9,310 nucleotides of DNA from Gammaproteobacteria bacterium (GTDB taxonomy: Bacteria > Pseudomonadota > Gammaproteobacteria > UBA1113), in the NCBI GenBank assembly GCA_019752835.1, contig JAIELR010000054.1, positions 1-9,310 of the forward strand, given 5' to 3'. This document shows, in pieces, positions 1 to 7,122 of the stretch. Numbering within the stretch: the first letter of the stretch is position 1; the number at the start of each line of letters is the position of its first letter. Position numbers and translations under genes: made by a program. Below the pieces are notes generated by a model, which was not told the DNA's origin, made no database searches, and saw only the letters and a program-made list of their open reading frames with translations.

Positions 1-2588
1 ATTAATAAGAGTAACCCGCTCGCATAGTTTTTGACTAAATCACGTAAACCAAAGGCCGCACCAAAGGCTAAACCGCCTAAGACATAAGAAATGCCTGTTA
101 AATCAATGCCAATAATTTGTAAGGCAATTAAAATACCTAAAACAACGACGGTATATTGTGAAAACGCGGACAAACTATTTCGCAAGCCGACATCACTTGA
201 TGAAGCAAAAAGCCAACGAAAAGATAGTTCTCGAGTCCAACGTGATGCCCAATAAATAATAATCCCGGCGATAGTAAATTGTATGATTACCAGTGGGGTA
301 ATAACGGCATTTTTGGCCTGTAATAAATTAAAATGCAAAATTCCACGAATTAATTTTATGATGTATGATTGTGCGTTCAAATCATATAAATAAAATAGAG
401 CAACAAAAATACCGAGAAATAAACTAATTTTAACAATATTATCAAACGGCTTTACAATGGCTTGCGAAATAAGCCAACCATTCTTAAAACGCTTAATCGA
501 TTGTTCTGAGATCCATTCCGCAATATCATTCCATAATCCTCGCATTAACATGTATACCGAAATGACCAATAAAAATAAACCCTCATAGCGCGATAAAGTC
601 CAGGCAAAATCGACATAACCTAAAAAACCTATCAATGCTGTCGAGAAGAATGTTAAAGGAATCAAAAAACTTAAAAGCGTAACGACTCTCATCAAATAAG
701 GACGACCCAGTGCAATAGTCGATTTAACAATGCTAGGAACTACTTTCCAACTTCGTAGCAATAATGTTGAAATAACCAGCATAAATAGCATAAATGAACG
801 ATTAGAAAAATCAGTGACCTCATAGCCGACAGGCAATTTATGCGCTAATATCATAAAAAGCGTCAGGGCCCCACCAATAGTTAGTCCATATTTTAATTCC
901 TGATAAAGACGCCTATCAAGCTTCGATACGGTTGTTGACATTTCTAATAAAACTAAGCGCGCAGCACCAATAACCACTCTAAAGCCAAAAAAAACTAATA
1001 TGAGTGCGATGAAGGGGAAAAAAGATTTTGTTGTGATCTCAAGCAGCCAGAAAAAGGAGAGCACTGCCATGATCATAAAAACCCACAAAAAATTGCGTTT
1101 TAACAGCGTCAGCACAATAAATAAAACATTATCCGCCATATCTTCGCGTTTTCTTGAAATTTTTGCCGCATAGCGTTTTAAACCGGTTTTTAATATTAGC
1201 CATCCACTTAACCACCCTAGCTCCACTAATGTAATGATCATTAAACGCTCAAAGCTTACTTTGTTAAGGGCTAAAACAACCTGATCTTTTAATGCTAGTA
1301 TAGATTCTAATGCCATTATCGGGATATTCACCAATTGCTTGCCAAATGATTCCCAGGCTTGCATGCTAAACCCGGGTAAGCCTTGTCGTCTTGCCATGGC
1401 TTGGCTTAATTGCAGTTGTGTATCGCTTAGATATTGTTGAGTTTGCTGCACAAGATCTTTCAGCGTGCTCGATTGCTTTTGATAGCCTGTGATCAAGGTT
1501 GATAAGGTCATTGTATTTGAGTCATATTCGTCTTTTGAAATCAAATGTTGTTCATAATTTTGTTTTTCAAGCTCGCTTCGACGAGTGAGCAAGTTTTTTT
1601 TGCGGCTAATCAAGTCATTTAAATTTTCACACGCGGCTAAAATATCATTGGCTTGATCTATCGAGGCATTGAGATTGGGCACATCTGTTTTTTGCGTTTG
1701 TTCAAGGGTGGTTTCTTCTTCAGTTAGATGTAAAATAACCAATTGTAAGTGTACTAGGTTGCTTTGCTCTTGGGCTTGCAAAATATCTAACTCCAATTGT
1801 TGACGCAGATTATTATTGATATCGTCTAAACTTAAGTTTTGAATTTTTTGATTAAGTTCGGTTAATTTGTTTAGCCAAATTTGTTGTTGTTGTTGTAAAT
1901 TAACCTCTTTCTCTTGCAGCTTGAGTTGTTGTTCTTGCTTAATTTTAGTGTGATATAAATTTGAAAGAGTATCTTTTTCATTAAGCAGCAATAAGTAAAG
2001 CTCATGGGCAAGGATTCGTGATTGCTCATATTCATTTAATGCTCTTTGTTGTAATTTTAATAGGTTTTTTTGGTAATAAAGTTGCTCTTGCAAGGCGGTA
2101 ATTTGAAGGCGTATTGCGTTGGCTTTACTTGCACCCAACGTGATGCTTTGCAAGCGATTTTCTATATTAAGGATTTTTTCTTGGGTGGCGTTGCTTGCAT
2201 CCTGTGATTCAACAAAGGTGATATTGGCGCTGTCAAGATTTGCCGCTGCGAGGGCAGCATCCAGTTGAGCTCGTTCTATCATAGCGGGGGTCAGTGTTTC
2301 CAAATTAATGGGTTGTTGAAATTGTTGGCGTAATTGATTAATTCGCTGTTTTGCTAATTGATTTTTCGTTGTTGTGACACTTAACTCTTCTTGAGTAGAA
2401 TTTAGAATATCCTGGTTACTTTTTGCAACAATGGATTGAATCAGTGGATCTGTTTGGTTCGCTGCTACTTTGTTATCGGCTTGTGCGCACATGGCGATGA
2501 ACATTAATATCGCAAAAAAGATGAATTGACCGCTCTTTTGACATGGTTTTCGAAGGAATTTCAAATTGTTATTTATTTTATCGTTCAC
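1..2588 (-). CDS. MscK/MscM-type large mechanosensitive channel, 3' end beyond window
   Basis: The minus strand is open from a GTG at 2588 down to base 1, giving 862 visible residues. A hydrophobic segment at about residues 22-36 ending in AQA-D looks like a signal peptide. Residues about 50-400 are a glutamine-rich, coiled-coil-like periplasmic domain including a Q5 run. From about residue 447 there are roughly ten to eleven membrane segments. The last 60 residues match the MscS pore entry: GLRNSLSAFSQY, then IGIDLTGISYVLGGLAFGAAFGLRDLV, with the Gly/Ala-rich pore helix. Family members are about 1,100 residues, so some 240-260 residues (the rest of the MscS beta and cytoplasmic domains) should lie outside. 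The known family role is to open under membrane tension and release solutes on osmotic downshock. The GTG overlaps the ampG stop by 11 bases with only a weak AAGAGA six bases upstream. The first in-frame ATG is codon 29, inside the signal peptide, so it is unlikely; a TTG at codon 9 is possible. MscK versus MscM cannot be decided. Confidence 0.9.
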   Translation of the reverse strand, partial: MNDKINNNLKFLRKPCQKSGQFIFFAILMFIAMCAQADNKVAANQTDPLIQSIVAKSNQDILNSTQEELSVTTTKNQLAKQRINQLRQQFQQPINLETLTPAMIERAQLDAALAAANLDSANITFVESQDASNATQEKILNIENRLQSITLGASKANAIRLQITALQEQLYYQKNLLKLQQRALNEYEQSRILAHELYLLLLNEKDTLSNLYHTKIKQEQQLKLQEKEVNLQQQQQIWLNKLTELNQKIQNLSLDDINNNLRQQLELDILQAQEQSNLVHLQLVILHLTEEETTLEQTQKTDVPNLNASIDQANDILAACENLNDLISRKKNLLTRRSELEKQNYEQHLISKDEYDSNTMTLSTLITGYQKQSSTLKDLVQQTQQYLSDTQLQLSQAMARRQGLPGFSMQAWESFGKQLVNIPIMALESILALKDQVVLALNKVSFERLMIITLVELGWLSGWLILKTGLKRYAAKISRKREDMADNVLFIVLTLLKRNFLWVFMIMAVLSFFWLLEITTKSFFPFIALILVFFGFRVVIGAARLVLLEMSTTVSKLDRRLYQELKYGLTIGGALTLFMILAHKLPVGYEVTDFSNRSFMLFMLVISTLLLRSWKVVPSIVKSTIALGRPYLMRVVTLLSFLIPLTFFSTALIGFLGYVDFAWTLSRYEGLFLLVISVYMLMRGLWNDIAEWISEQSIKRFKNGWLISQAIVKPFDNIVKISLFLGIFVALFYLYDLNAQSYIIKLIRGILHFNLLQAKNAVITPLVIIQFTIAGIIIYWASRWTRELSFRWLFASSSDVGLRNSLSAFSQYTVVVLGILIALQIIGIDLTGISYVLGGLAFGAAFGLRDLVKNYASGLLLL

Positions 2589-3831
2589 TTTCTATCTCTT
2601 GTAAAGGAGGGTTTACTCTTCCTCGTAGCACCCAGAGCAAACCGAGACTGGGTAAGGCTATAATAAAGGACCATAAATAAAACTGCGCCCAACCGATATG
2701 CGCTACCATTATGCCGGCCAAGGGGCCGACAAATACCCTGCCTATAGCGGCAAGCGCCGATAAAAGAGCATATTGAGTGGCCGTATAACGTTTGTCGCAT
2801 AAAGACATCAAAAACGCAACAAAAGCGGCGGTTCCCATGCCGCTGCAGGCTTGCTCAATAAAAATAGCAACGCCCATCATTACTAAGCTTTTGCCACACA
2901 TGGCTAGTACCATAAAAGCCAAATTGGATATGGCCTGTAATAAACCAAACCAAAATAAGGAAAAATATAAGCCCATACGTAGCATCAATGAGCCGCCTAA
3001 GAGAACGCCTATAATCGAAGCGGCTAATCCAACACCTTTCATCATAAGGCCGACTTCAGTCTGAGTAAATCCTAATCCGCGAATAAAAAAAGTTGAACTG
3101 AGAGTTAATGCAAAGGCATCACTGAGTTTGTAGAGTACAATTAATAATAAAAGCAATTTTGCGGAATCACGAGACAAAAATTCAGCAAGCGGTTCAACAA
3201 TGGCCGCCTTGAGGCTTTTGGGAATATAGGACGAATTCTTCGATTCTGGTGCTATCAAAACCCCACATGCACCCACTAGCATAAAAGCAGCCATGATTTC
3301 ATAGGTGGTTTGCCAACCTACGTTGTCCGCTAAAACAAAGCTGAATGCGCCCGATATTAACATGGCAATCCGATAGCCACTGACGCCATAGGCCGCACCC
3401 AAACCGCGTTCTTTCTCATGCAGTATTTCTGTTTGATAAGCATTAAAGGCAATATCTTGTGTGGCAGAAAATAAGGCCAGCAATAAACCCATCAGGGCTA
3501 AGAATACAGGATGTAGCAGGGGATTTTGAGAAGACATTAGAAAGATCATCACCGCTATAGCAACTTGCATGCAGGCGATCCAGCCGCGTCGACGGCCTAA
3601 AAAAGGGAGGGCAAAGCGGTCAAGAAAGGGTGCCCATAAGAATTTAAAGACATAAGGCTGCCCTAAGAGGGCTAAAAAACCAATGTGGATGATGCTGATA
3701 CCTGAAATAGTAAACCAAGCTTGGAGAGCGGTGCCTGTGAGAGCCATCGGAAGGCCTGAAGAAAAGCCAAGCAACATGACAGCAAGGAGACGGCGATTAA
3801 AATAAGTTTGCCAGTTTGTGGGTAAATTCAT
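2578..3831 (-). CDS. ampG: AmpG-type muropeptide permease (MFS)
   Basis: This 417-residue, roughly 12-helix transporter matches AmpG along its length: GFSSGLPMALTGTALQAW (about 22-39), FKFLWAPFLDR (62-72), GRRRGW (79-84), SATQDIAFNAY (122-132), LYKLSDAFALTLSSTFFIRG (233-252) and ATQYALLSALAAIGRVFVGP (351-370). AmpG is an inner-membrane permease importing GlcNAc-anhydroMurNAc peptides from the periplasm for cell-wall recycling; in many bacteria it also feeds AmpR/beta-lactamase signalling, but no ampC or ampR is in view. E. coli AmpG is 491 residues with two extra C-terminal helices that are missing here. I chose the ATG at 3831, not the upstream in-frame ATG at 3954: the shorter form places GFSSGLP at the same distance from the N terminus as in E. 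coli, and the longer form's extension is encoded by a repeat element. No clear Shine-Dalgarno precedes 3831. The downstream channel gene overlaps its end. Confidence 0.93.
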   Translation of the reverse strand: MNLPTNWQTYFNRRLLAVMLLGFSSGLPMALTGTALQAWFTISGISIIHIGFLALLGQPYVFKFLWAPFLDRFALPFLGRRRGWIACMQVAIAVMIFLMSSQNPLLHPVFLALMGLLLALFSATQDIAFNAYQTEILHEKERGLGAAYGVSGYRIAMLISGAFSFVLADNVGWQTTYEIMAAFMLVGACGVLIAPESKNSSYIPKSLKAAIVEPLAEFLSRDSAKLLLLLIVLYKLSDAFALTLSSTFFIRGLGFTQTEVGLMMKGVGLAASIIGVLLGGSLMLRMGLYFSLFWFGLLQAISNLAFMVLAMCGKSLVMMGVAIFIEQACSGMGTAAFVAFLMSLCDKRYTATQYALLSALAAIGRVFVGPLAGIMVAHIGWAQFYLWSFIIALPSLGLLWVLRGRVNPPLQEIESER

Positions 3832-3864
3832 GTTCGTTAAGTCGGTGCTTTGAGGGAACTTGAT

Positions 3865-3975
3865 CCCGGATGTCTCGTAGCCCGGATGCAGCGCAGCGGA
3901 ATCCGGGGTGAGATATCTTACAGGATACATTTCCCGGATTACGCTGCGCTGCATCCGGGCTACGAGACATCCGGG
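3865..3975. repeat. REP-like double palindrome (43-base arms, 42 matching)
   Basis: Bases 3865-3907 and 3933-3975 are inverted copies of each other with one mismatch in 43 positions, around a 25-base loop (3908-3932). Each arm contains the GTAGCCCGGATGCAGCGCAG-type core (3878-3897), which can itself form a smaller hairpin because it begins CCCGGAT and ends ATCCGGG. The ATCCGGGCTAC motif is directly repeated at 3953-3963 and 3969-3979, and CCCGGATG at 3865-3872 and 3881-3888. It is much richer in GC than its surroundings. GTAGCCCGGAT-type palindromes are widespread extragenic repeats in gammaproteobacteria. It lies 10 bases past the stop of the small membrane protein gene and 33 bases before the ampG ATG. 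Neither orientation is followed by a T-run, so it is more likely an mRNA 3'-end stabiliser or REPIN-like mobile unit than a standard terminator. Confidence 0.92.
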
Positions 3976-3985
3976 CTACAAAAAC

Positions 3986-4183
3986 TTATGTTACTTTCGC
4001 ATTGAATACATGACTAAGTTGTGGAATGAGCCCGAAAATGGACAGCAGCCACACAATAACACAAATAACAACCACTAAATTTAGAATTGTTTTGATAGAT
4101 CCTGCCATGGGAATATACGTATTAATTAGCCACAATACGAAGCCCACGACAACTAGCACAAGAACGATGGTGATAATTGACAT
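3986..4183 (-). CDS. Thivi_2564-type small membrane protein
   Basis: This 65-residue protein has two hydrophobic helices (about 3-21 and 32-52) separated by the hydrophilic turn NTYIPMAGSIK. The pattern LVVVGFVLWLINTYIPM, then IKTILNLVVVICVIVWLLSIFGL, resembles the short proteins annotated as the Thivi_2564 family, whose function is unknown. It should sit in the inner membrane. The start is secured by AAGGAG at 4190-4195, six bases upstream of the ATG, and by a good promoter further upstream. It is divergent from another tiny membrane protein, and the REP-like hairpin begins 10 bases after its stop, possibly protecting its transcript. A role in envelope or stress adaptation is only a guess from size and topology. 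Confidence 0.82.
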   Translation of the reverse strand: MSIITIVLVLVVVGFVLWLINTYIPMAGSIKTILNLVVVICVIVWLLSIFGLIPQLSHVFNAKVT

Positions 4184-4189
4184 TCTTTT

Positions 4190-4195
4190 CTCCTT
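4190..4195 (-). promoter_or_regulatory. Shine-Dalgarno for the Thivi_2564-type gene
   Basis: The minus strand reads AAGGAG followed by a six-base spacer and ATG. It is one of only two clear ribosome-binding sites in the window, the other belonging to the divergent small protein, so both small genes look well translated. Confidence 0.85.
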
Positions 4196-4251
4196 AAAAT
4201 TTACCCAAGGCGGATAGATTAACCCACCTCAATCCACTGTATGAGCTTGGC

Positions 4252-4280
4252 ATTTTAAGGATTAAATTGCAAGGCCTCAA
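4252..4280 (-). promoter_or_regulatory. Sigma70-like promoter of the Thivi_2564-type gene
   Basis: On the minus strand, TTGAGG (4280-4275) and TAAAAT (4257-4252) are separated by exactly 17 bases. Transcription would start near 4245, giving an untranslated leader of about 60 bases before the AAGGAG and ATG. A run of seven A on the plus strand (4279-4285) lies at and just upstream of the -35 box and could help as an UP-like element. The call rests on hexamer match and spacing only. Confidence 0.6.
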
Positions 4281-4292
4281 AAAAAGTAATAG

Positions 4293-4321
4293 TTGACCTT
4301 TAATGCCTTCTTACCTATAGT
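4293..4321 (+). promoter_or_regulatory. Sigma70-like promoter of the DUF3309-type gene
   Basis: TTGACC (4293-4298) and TATAGT (4316-4321) are separated by 17 bases, a near-consensus arrangement. The start of transcription would be near 4328, leaving a leader of about 46 bases. The TTG of this -35 box opens an in-frame reading frame into the gene, but it should not be transcribed from this promoter and therefore cannot be its start codon. The -35 boxes of this promoter and the divergent one are 12 bases apart, so the two polymerase sites probably influence each other. Confidence 0.75.
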
Positions 4322-4361
4322 GGAAAAGTGCGCTTCTCACGAAGCATTTTATGAGATACAA

Positions 4362-4366
4362 GGGAG
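4362..4366 (+). promoter_or_regulatory. Shine-Dalgarno deciding the DUF3309 start
   Basis: GGGAG lies seven bases upstream of the ATG at 4374. Together with the promoter position it selects this ATG over the longer TTG-initiated frame beginning at 4293. Confidence 0.8.
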
Positions 4367-4373
4367 TGAAATC

Positions 4374-4529
4374 ATGTTAATGACCGTGTTGCTTGTTATT
4401 TTAATCTTGGCATTAGTAGGTGCGATTCCTACGTGGCCGCATAGCCGAGGTTGGGGTTATTATCCTAGCGGTCTGCTTGGGTTAGTTTTGATAATCTTGT
4501 TAATTCTATTGCTTCTCGGAAGAATATAA
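4374..4529 (+). CDS. DUF3309-type very small membrane protein
   Basis: This 51-residue protein, beginning MLMTVLLVILILALVGAI, has one N-terminal helix, the conserved hydrophilic centre PTWPHSRGWGYYPSG (about 19-33), and a second helix of almost pure Leu/Ile/Val ending LLLLGRI. The pattern is characteristic of the DUF3309 family, whose function is unknown. The WPHSRxWGY loop is the family's most conserved part and presumably carries its function. I start it at ATG 4374 because of the GGGAG and the promoter overlying the longer frame; the 27 extra residues of that frame look unlike the family. It is monocistronic, divergent from another tiny membrane protein, and followed by a possible stem-loop. 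Confidence 0.85.
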   Translation: MLMTVLLVILILALVGAIPTWPHSRGWGYYPSGLLGLVLIILLILLLLGRI

Positions 4530-4554
4530 CAATATTTCAATAATACTCAAGAAC

Positions 4555-4583
4555 GCACCGATTGCACTTATCATGGTCGGTGC
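4555..4583 (+). terminator. Possible stem-loop after the DUF3309 gene
   Basis: GCACCGA (4555-4561) pairs with TCGGTGC (4577-4583) around a 15-base loop, 25 bases after the stop codon. It lies in the 164-base gap before argS, which otherwise shows only AT-rich sequence and a TATGAT at 4661-4666 without a convincing -35 partner. What follows the stem is AATAATTATA, not a T-run, so a factor-independent terminator is uncertain. Confidence 0.35.
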
Positions 4584-4693
4584 AATAATTATAATGCAAA
4601 GCAGCAAGTTATTGCCTAATATTTGCTCCAATCGACTTTCCCCTCTGAGCATGATAATCTTATGATACTTTTATCCCACTTTGCTTAGTAAAA

Positions 4694-6430
4694 ATGACAA
4701 CTTTGAAAGAAACACTCACCATCTTGTTTAAAAACGCCATTCAGTCAACCTATGGATTGGAAATGGACCCGGTTATAAAAACCGCTACTCGCGCTGAGTT
4801 TGGTGATTTTCAAGCCAATTTTGCACTGGGGTTAGCCAAAAAAATACAAAAAAATCCAGTAGTGTTAGCAACAGAAATTGCGGATCAACTCCGTACTGAA
4901 CCTCTATTCAAAGAACTCGTTGTCTCAGGTCCAGGATTTATTAATATTCACCTTGATGATGCTTTCCTCGCTACACATGTGCAAAACTTGCTGCAAGACC
5001 CTCGTTTAGGCATTCCTCTTCTTAAAGCGCCTGAAACTATCGTCATTGATTATGGCGGCGCCAATGTTGCGAAAGAAATGCACGTCGGTCATTTACGCTC
5101 TGCCATTATTGGCGATGCACTTGTTCGTATATTGAGCTTTATAGGTCATCACGTCATTCGTCAAAATCATTTAGGTGATTGGGGAACTCAATTTGGTATG
5201 CTGATAGAATATTTGATGCAAACTGATTGGAAGGCTGATCAAACCCAAAATTACAGTGAGTTAAACACGTTATATAAAAAAGCGAAACACCAATTTGATA
5301 CTGATACTGAATTTGCTTATCGTGCCCGTGCGCGCGTTGTTGCATTGCAAGGTGGCGAAACTCAGTCTCGCGCTATATGGCAACAATTGGTCGATGAAAG
5401 CAAAACGCATTTTCAAAAAACCTATGACAAGCTGAATCTATTACTCTGTAAAGAGGATGCCGTTGGAGAAAGCTTTTACAACGATAAACTAGCAACGCTT
5501 GTTGATGAATTAAGCTCACAAGGCGTTGCCCATCTTGATCAAGGGGCCGTTGTTATTTACTTGGATGGCTTTAAGGATCCTGATGGCAACCCACTTCCTT
5601 TTCTGATTCGCAAACAAGATGGCGGTTATCTTTACGCCACGACGGATTTGGCTGCGCTTTCTTATCGCCTTAAAACCCTAAAGGCAAATCGCATACTCTA
5701 TGTCGTGGATGCTCGCCAAAAACAACACTTTGCTATGCTCTTCGCTGCTGGCCGAAAAGTCTTTAATCTCCCCGAAACACTTCAGTTAAGCCATATTGCC
5801 TACGGCTCAGTGCTTGGCGATGACCATAAACCGCTTAAAACACGCAGCGGTGAATCCATTAAATTAAATGATCTACTTATTGAAGCTGAAAAAAGAGCTG
5901 CCGAACTTGTTGCACAAAAACACCCTGACTTATCACCTGATGATCTTGCCAGTATTGCACAACGGGTTGGTATAGGCGCCTTGAAATATGCCGATTTACG
6001 CTCAGATAAAGTCAAAGATTACGTATTTAGTTGGGACAAAATGCTTGCATTTGAGGGTAATACTGGCCCTTATTTACAAAATGCCTATGTGCGCATTTAT
6101 GCGATTTTCCGCAAAGGAAATATCGACGTAGAAATGCTCCCTACCTATCCTATTCAACTTGGCTCCGATATAGAGCACGCATTAGCCATTAAACTCTGCG
6201 CGCTGGCCGATGTGATTGAGACCATCAGCCTTAATTTACAGATTCATAGTTTATGCGATTATTTATATGATCTAGCCAGCACATTTCATCGCTTCTATGA
6301 GCACTGCCCAGTCTTAAATGTTGATGATCCAGAAATTCGTCGCAGTCGATTGGCTCTTTGCGCACTAACTGCAAAAACATTAGCCTTAGGCCTAGGGCTA
6401 TTAGGCATTGATGTGCTTGAAAGAATGTGA
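4694..6430 (+). CDS. argS: Arginyl-tRNA synthetase
   Basis: The 578-residue product is almost exactly the length of E. coli ArgRS (577) and appears complete. It charges tRNA-Arg with arginine in the cytoplasm using ATP. The N-terminal tRNA-binding (Add-1) domain contains ATRAEFGDFQANFAL (31-45). The class I HIGH motif is HVGH at 130-133 within KEMHVGHLRSAIIGD, followed by QNHLGDWGTQFGML (158-170). The KMSKS position is occupied by LKTRSGESIKL (about 381-391), as in many bacterial ArgRS that lack a canonical KMSK. The anticodon-binding domain begins near GNTGPYLQNAYVRI (about 454-467), and the C terminus ends LGIDVLERM, typical of the family. The ATG at 4694 has no recognisable Shine-Dalgarno, but family alignment supports it. 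A SPOR-domain gene follows after 10 bases in a likely operon. Confidence 0.98.
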   Translation: MTTLKETLTILFKNAIQSTYGLEMDPVIKTATRAEFGDFQANFALGLAKKIQKNPVVLATEIADQLRTEPLFKELVVSGPGFINIHLDDAFLATHVQNLLQDPRLGIPLLKAPETIVIDYGGANVAKEMHVGHLRSAIIGDALVRILSFIGHHVIRQNHLGDWGTQFGMLIEYLMQTDWKADQTQNYSELNTLYKKAKHQFDTDTEFAYRARARVVALQGGETQSRAIWQQLVDESKTHFQKTYDKLNLLLCKEDAVGESFYNDKLATLVDELSSQGVAHLDQGAVVIYLDGFKDPDGNPLPFLIRKQDGGYLYATTDLAALSYRLKTLKANRILYVVDARQKQHFAMLFAAGRKVFNLPETLQLSHIAYGSVLGDDHKPLKTRSGESIKLNDLLIEAEKRAAELVAQKHPDLSPDDLASIAQRVGIGALKYADLRSDKVKDYVFSWDKMLAFEGNTGPYLQNAYVRIYAIFRKGNIDVEMLPTYPIQLGSDIEHALAIKLCALADVIETISLNLQIHSLCDYLYDLASTFHRFYEHCPVLNVDDPEIRRSRLALCALTAKTLALGLGLLGIDVLERM

Positions 6431-6440
6431 ATAAAAAACT

Positions 6441-7118
6441 ATGAGTAAACAACGAAACATACACACCAACTATCGAAAAAAACCAGTTAAGCGTGGTTCT
6501 AATACATCACAGCCCTCTCTACGGGCCTGGATTATTGCACTTGGGCTTATTTTGGTATTTGTGCTGGGTCTTTTTTACCTTGATCATTACCGCAATACTG
6601 GTCCAAGGGCGGCATTCCACCGCTTATTAGCGAATAAAGAACAAGCACGTCATTCTGTGACGGAGCCTGATTTTGAATTTTATACTGCACTGCCTTCCGG
6701 TAAATTGACCGAAATGCCTGTAGCTGCACCTACAAAAAAAATATCCACCCCGCAAACTAATGCTACTCCAGTAGCAACAGTGAAGCCCAATACTGCGCCT
6801 GTCATCATTCAAAGTAACCCAGTCAAATCGGAGACTAAACCTGTTTCTAGCAATGTAACTGCCTATTTTTTACAAGTGGGTGCCTTTCCACATTATCCCG
6901 ATGCTGATAAATTGAAAGCGCAGCTGTTATTGGATAATTTCAATGCCAATGTTACGGATTATAAAGTCAACAATACCGAGTGGTTTCGAGTACTCGTAGG
7001 ACCCTTTCACGATTTAACCGCACTCAATCATGCACAAACAGCGCTTGCGGCACTCCATTATCAATCGATTCGTTTTCAATTAACGCCAAGTACTTCGGTT
7101 GCAGAGAGTAAAAAGTAA
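6441..7118 (+). CDS. SPOR-domain membrane protein (FtsN-like architecture)
   Basis: The 225-residue product has a basic cytoplasmic N terminus (YRKKPVKRGS), one membrane helix (about 29-47), the short motif FEFYTALP (78-85) common in SPOR proteins next to argS, a Pro/Thr/Lys-rich periplasmic linker (about 92-137), and a C-terminal SPOR domain (about 141-213) with YFLQVGAF and WFRVLVGPF strands. SPOR domains bind denuded glycan strands at the division septum, so a role in cell division or peptidoglycan remodelling is likely. It could be the functional FtsN, but the E. coli FtsN essential segment is not obvious, so I leave the symbol blank. It starts 10 bases after argS, suggesting co-transcription, and has only a weak ribosome-binding site. 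Its stop is 4 bases from the convergent ATPase gene's stop. Confidence 0.9.
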   Translation: MSKQRNIHTNYRKKPVKRGSNTSQPSLRAWIIALGLILVFVLGLFYLDHYRNTGPRAAFHRLLANKEQARHSVTEPDFEFYTALPSGKLTEMPVAAPTKKISTPQTNATPVATVKPNTAPVIIQSNPVKSETKPVSSNVTAYFLQVGAFPHYPDADKLKAQLLLDNFNANVTDYKVNNTEWFRVLVGPFHDLTALNHAQTALAALHYQSIRFQLTPSTSVAESKK

Positions 7119-7122
7119 AAAC

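Noticed and set aside
2585..3064. Short open frames of 71 and 90 residues overlapping ampG
   Set aside because: They lie wholly within the clearly coding ampG frame and show no domain or ribosome-binding site; they are shadows.
3832..3954. Upstream ATG of ampG at 3954
   Set aside because: It lies within the REP-like repeat, the encoded residues do not resemble AmpG, and the ATG at 3831 matches the family's N-terminal spacing.
3865..3975. REP-like hairpin as an intrinsic terminator
   Set aside because: There is no T-run on either side; extragenic repeat or RNA-stabilising hairpin fits better.
4026..4217. 63-residue plus-strand frame over the Thivi_2564-type gene
   Set aside because: It is antisense to a gene with good promoter, ribosome-binding site and family pattern, and has no features of its own.
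4590..4666. argS promoter candidates (TATAAT at 4590-4595, TATGAT at 4661-4666)
   Set aside because: Neither has a credible -35 element at 16-18 bases, so I do not list them as features.
5154..6464. Minus-strand frames over argS and the start of the SPOR gene
   Set aside because: They are antisense to a complete, recognisable argS and carry no recognisable motif.
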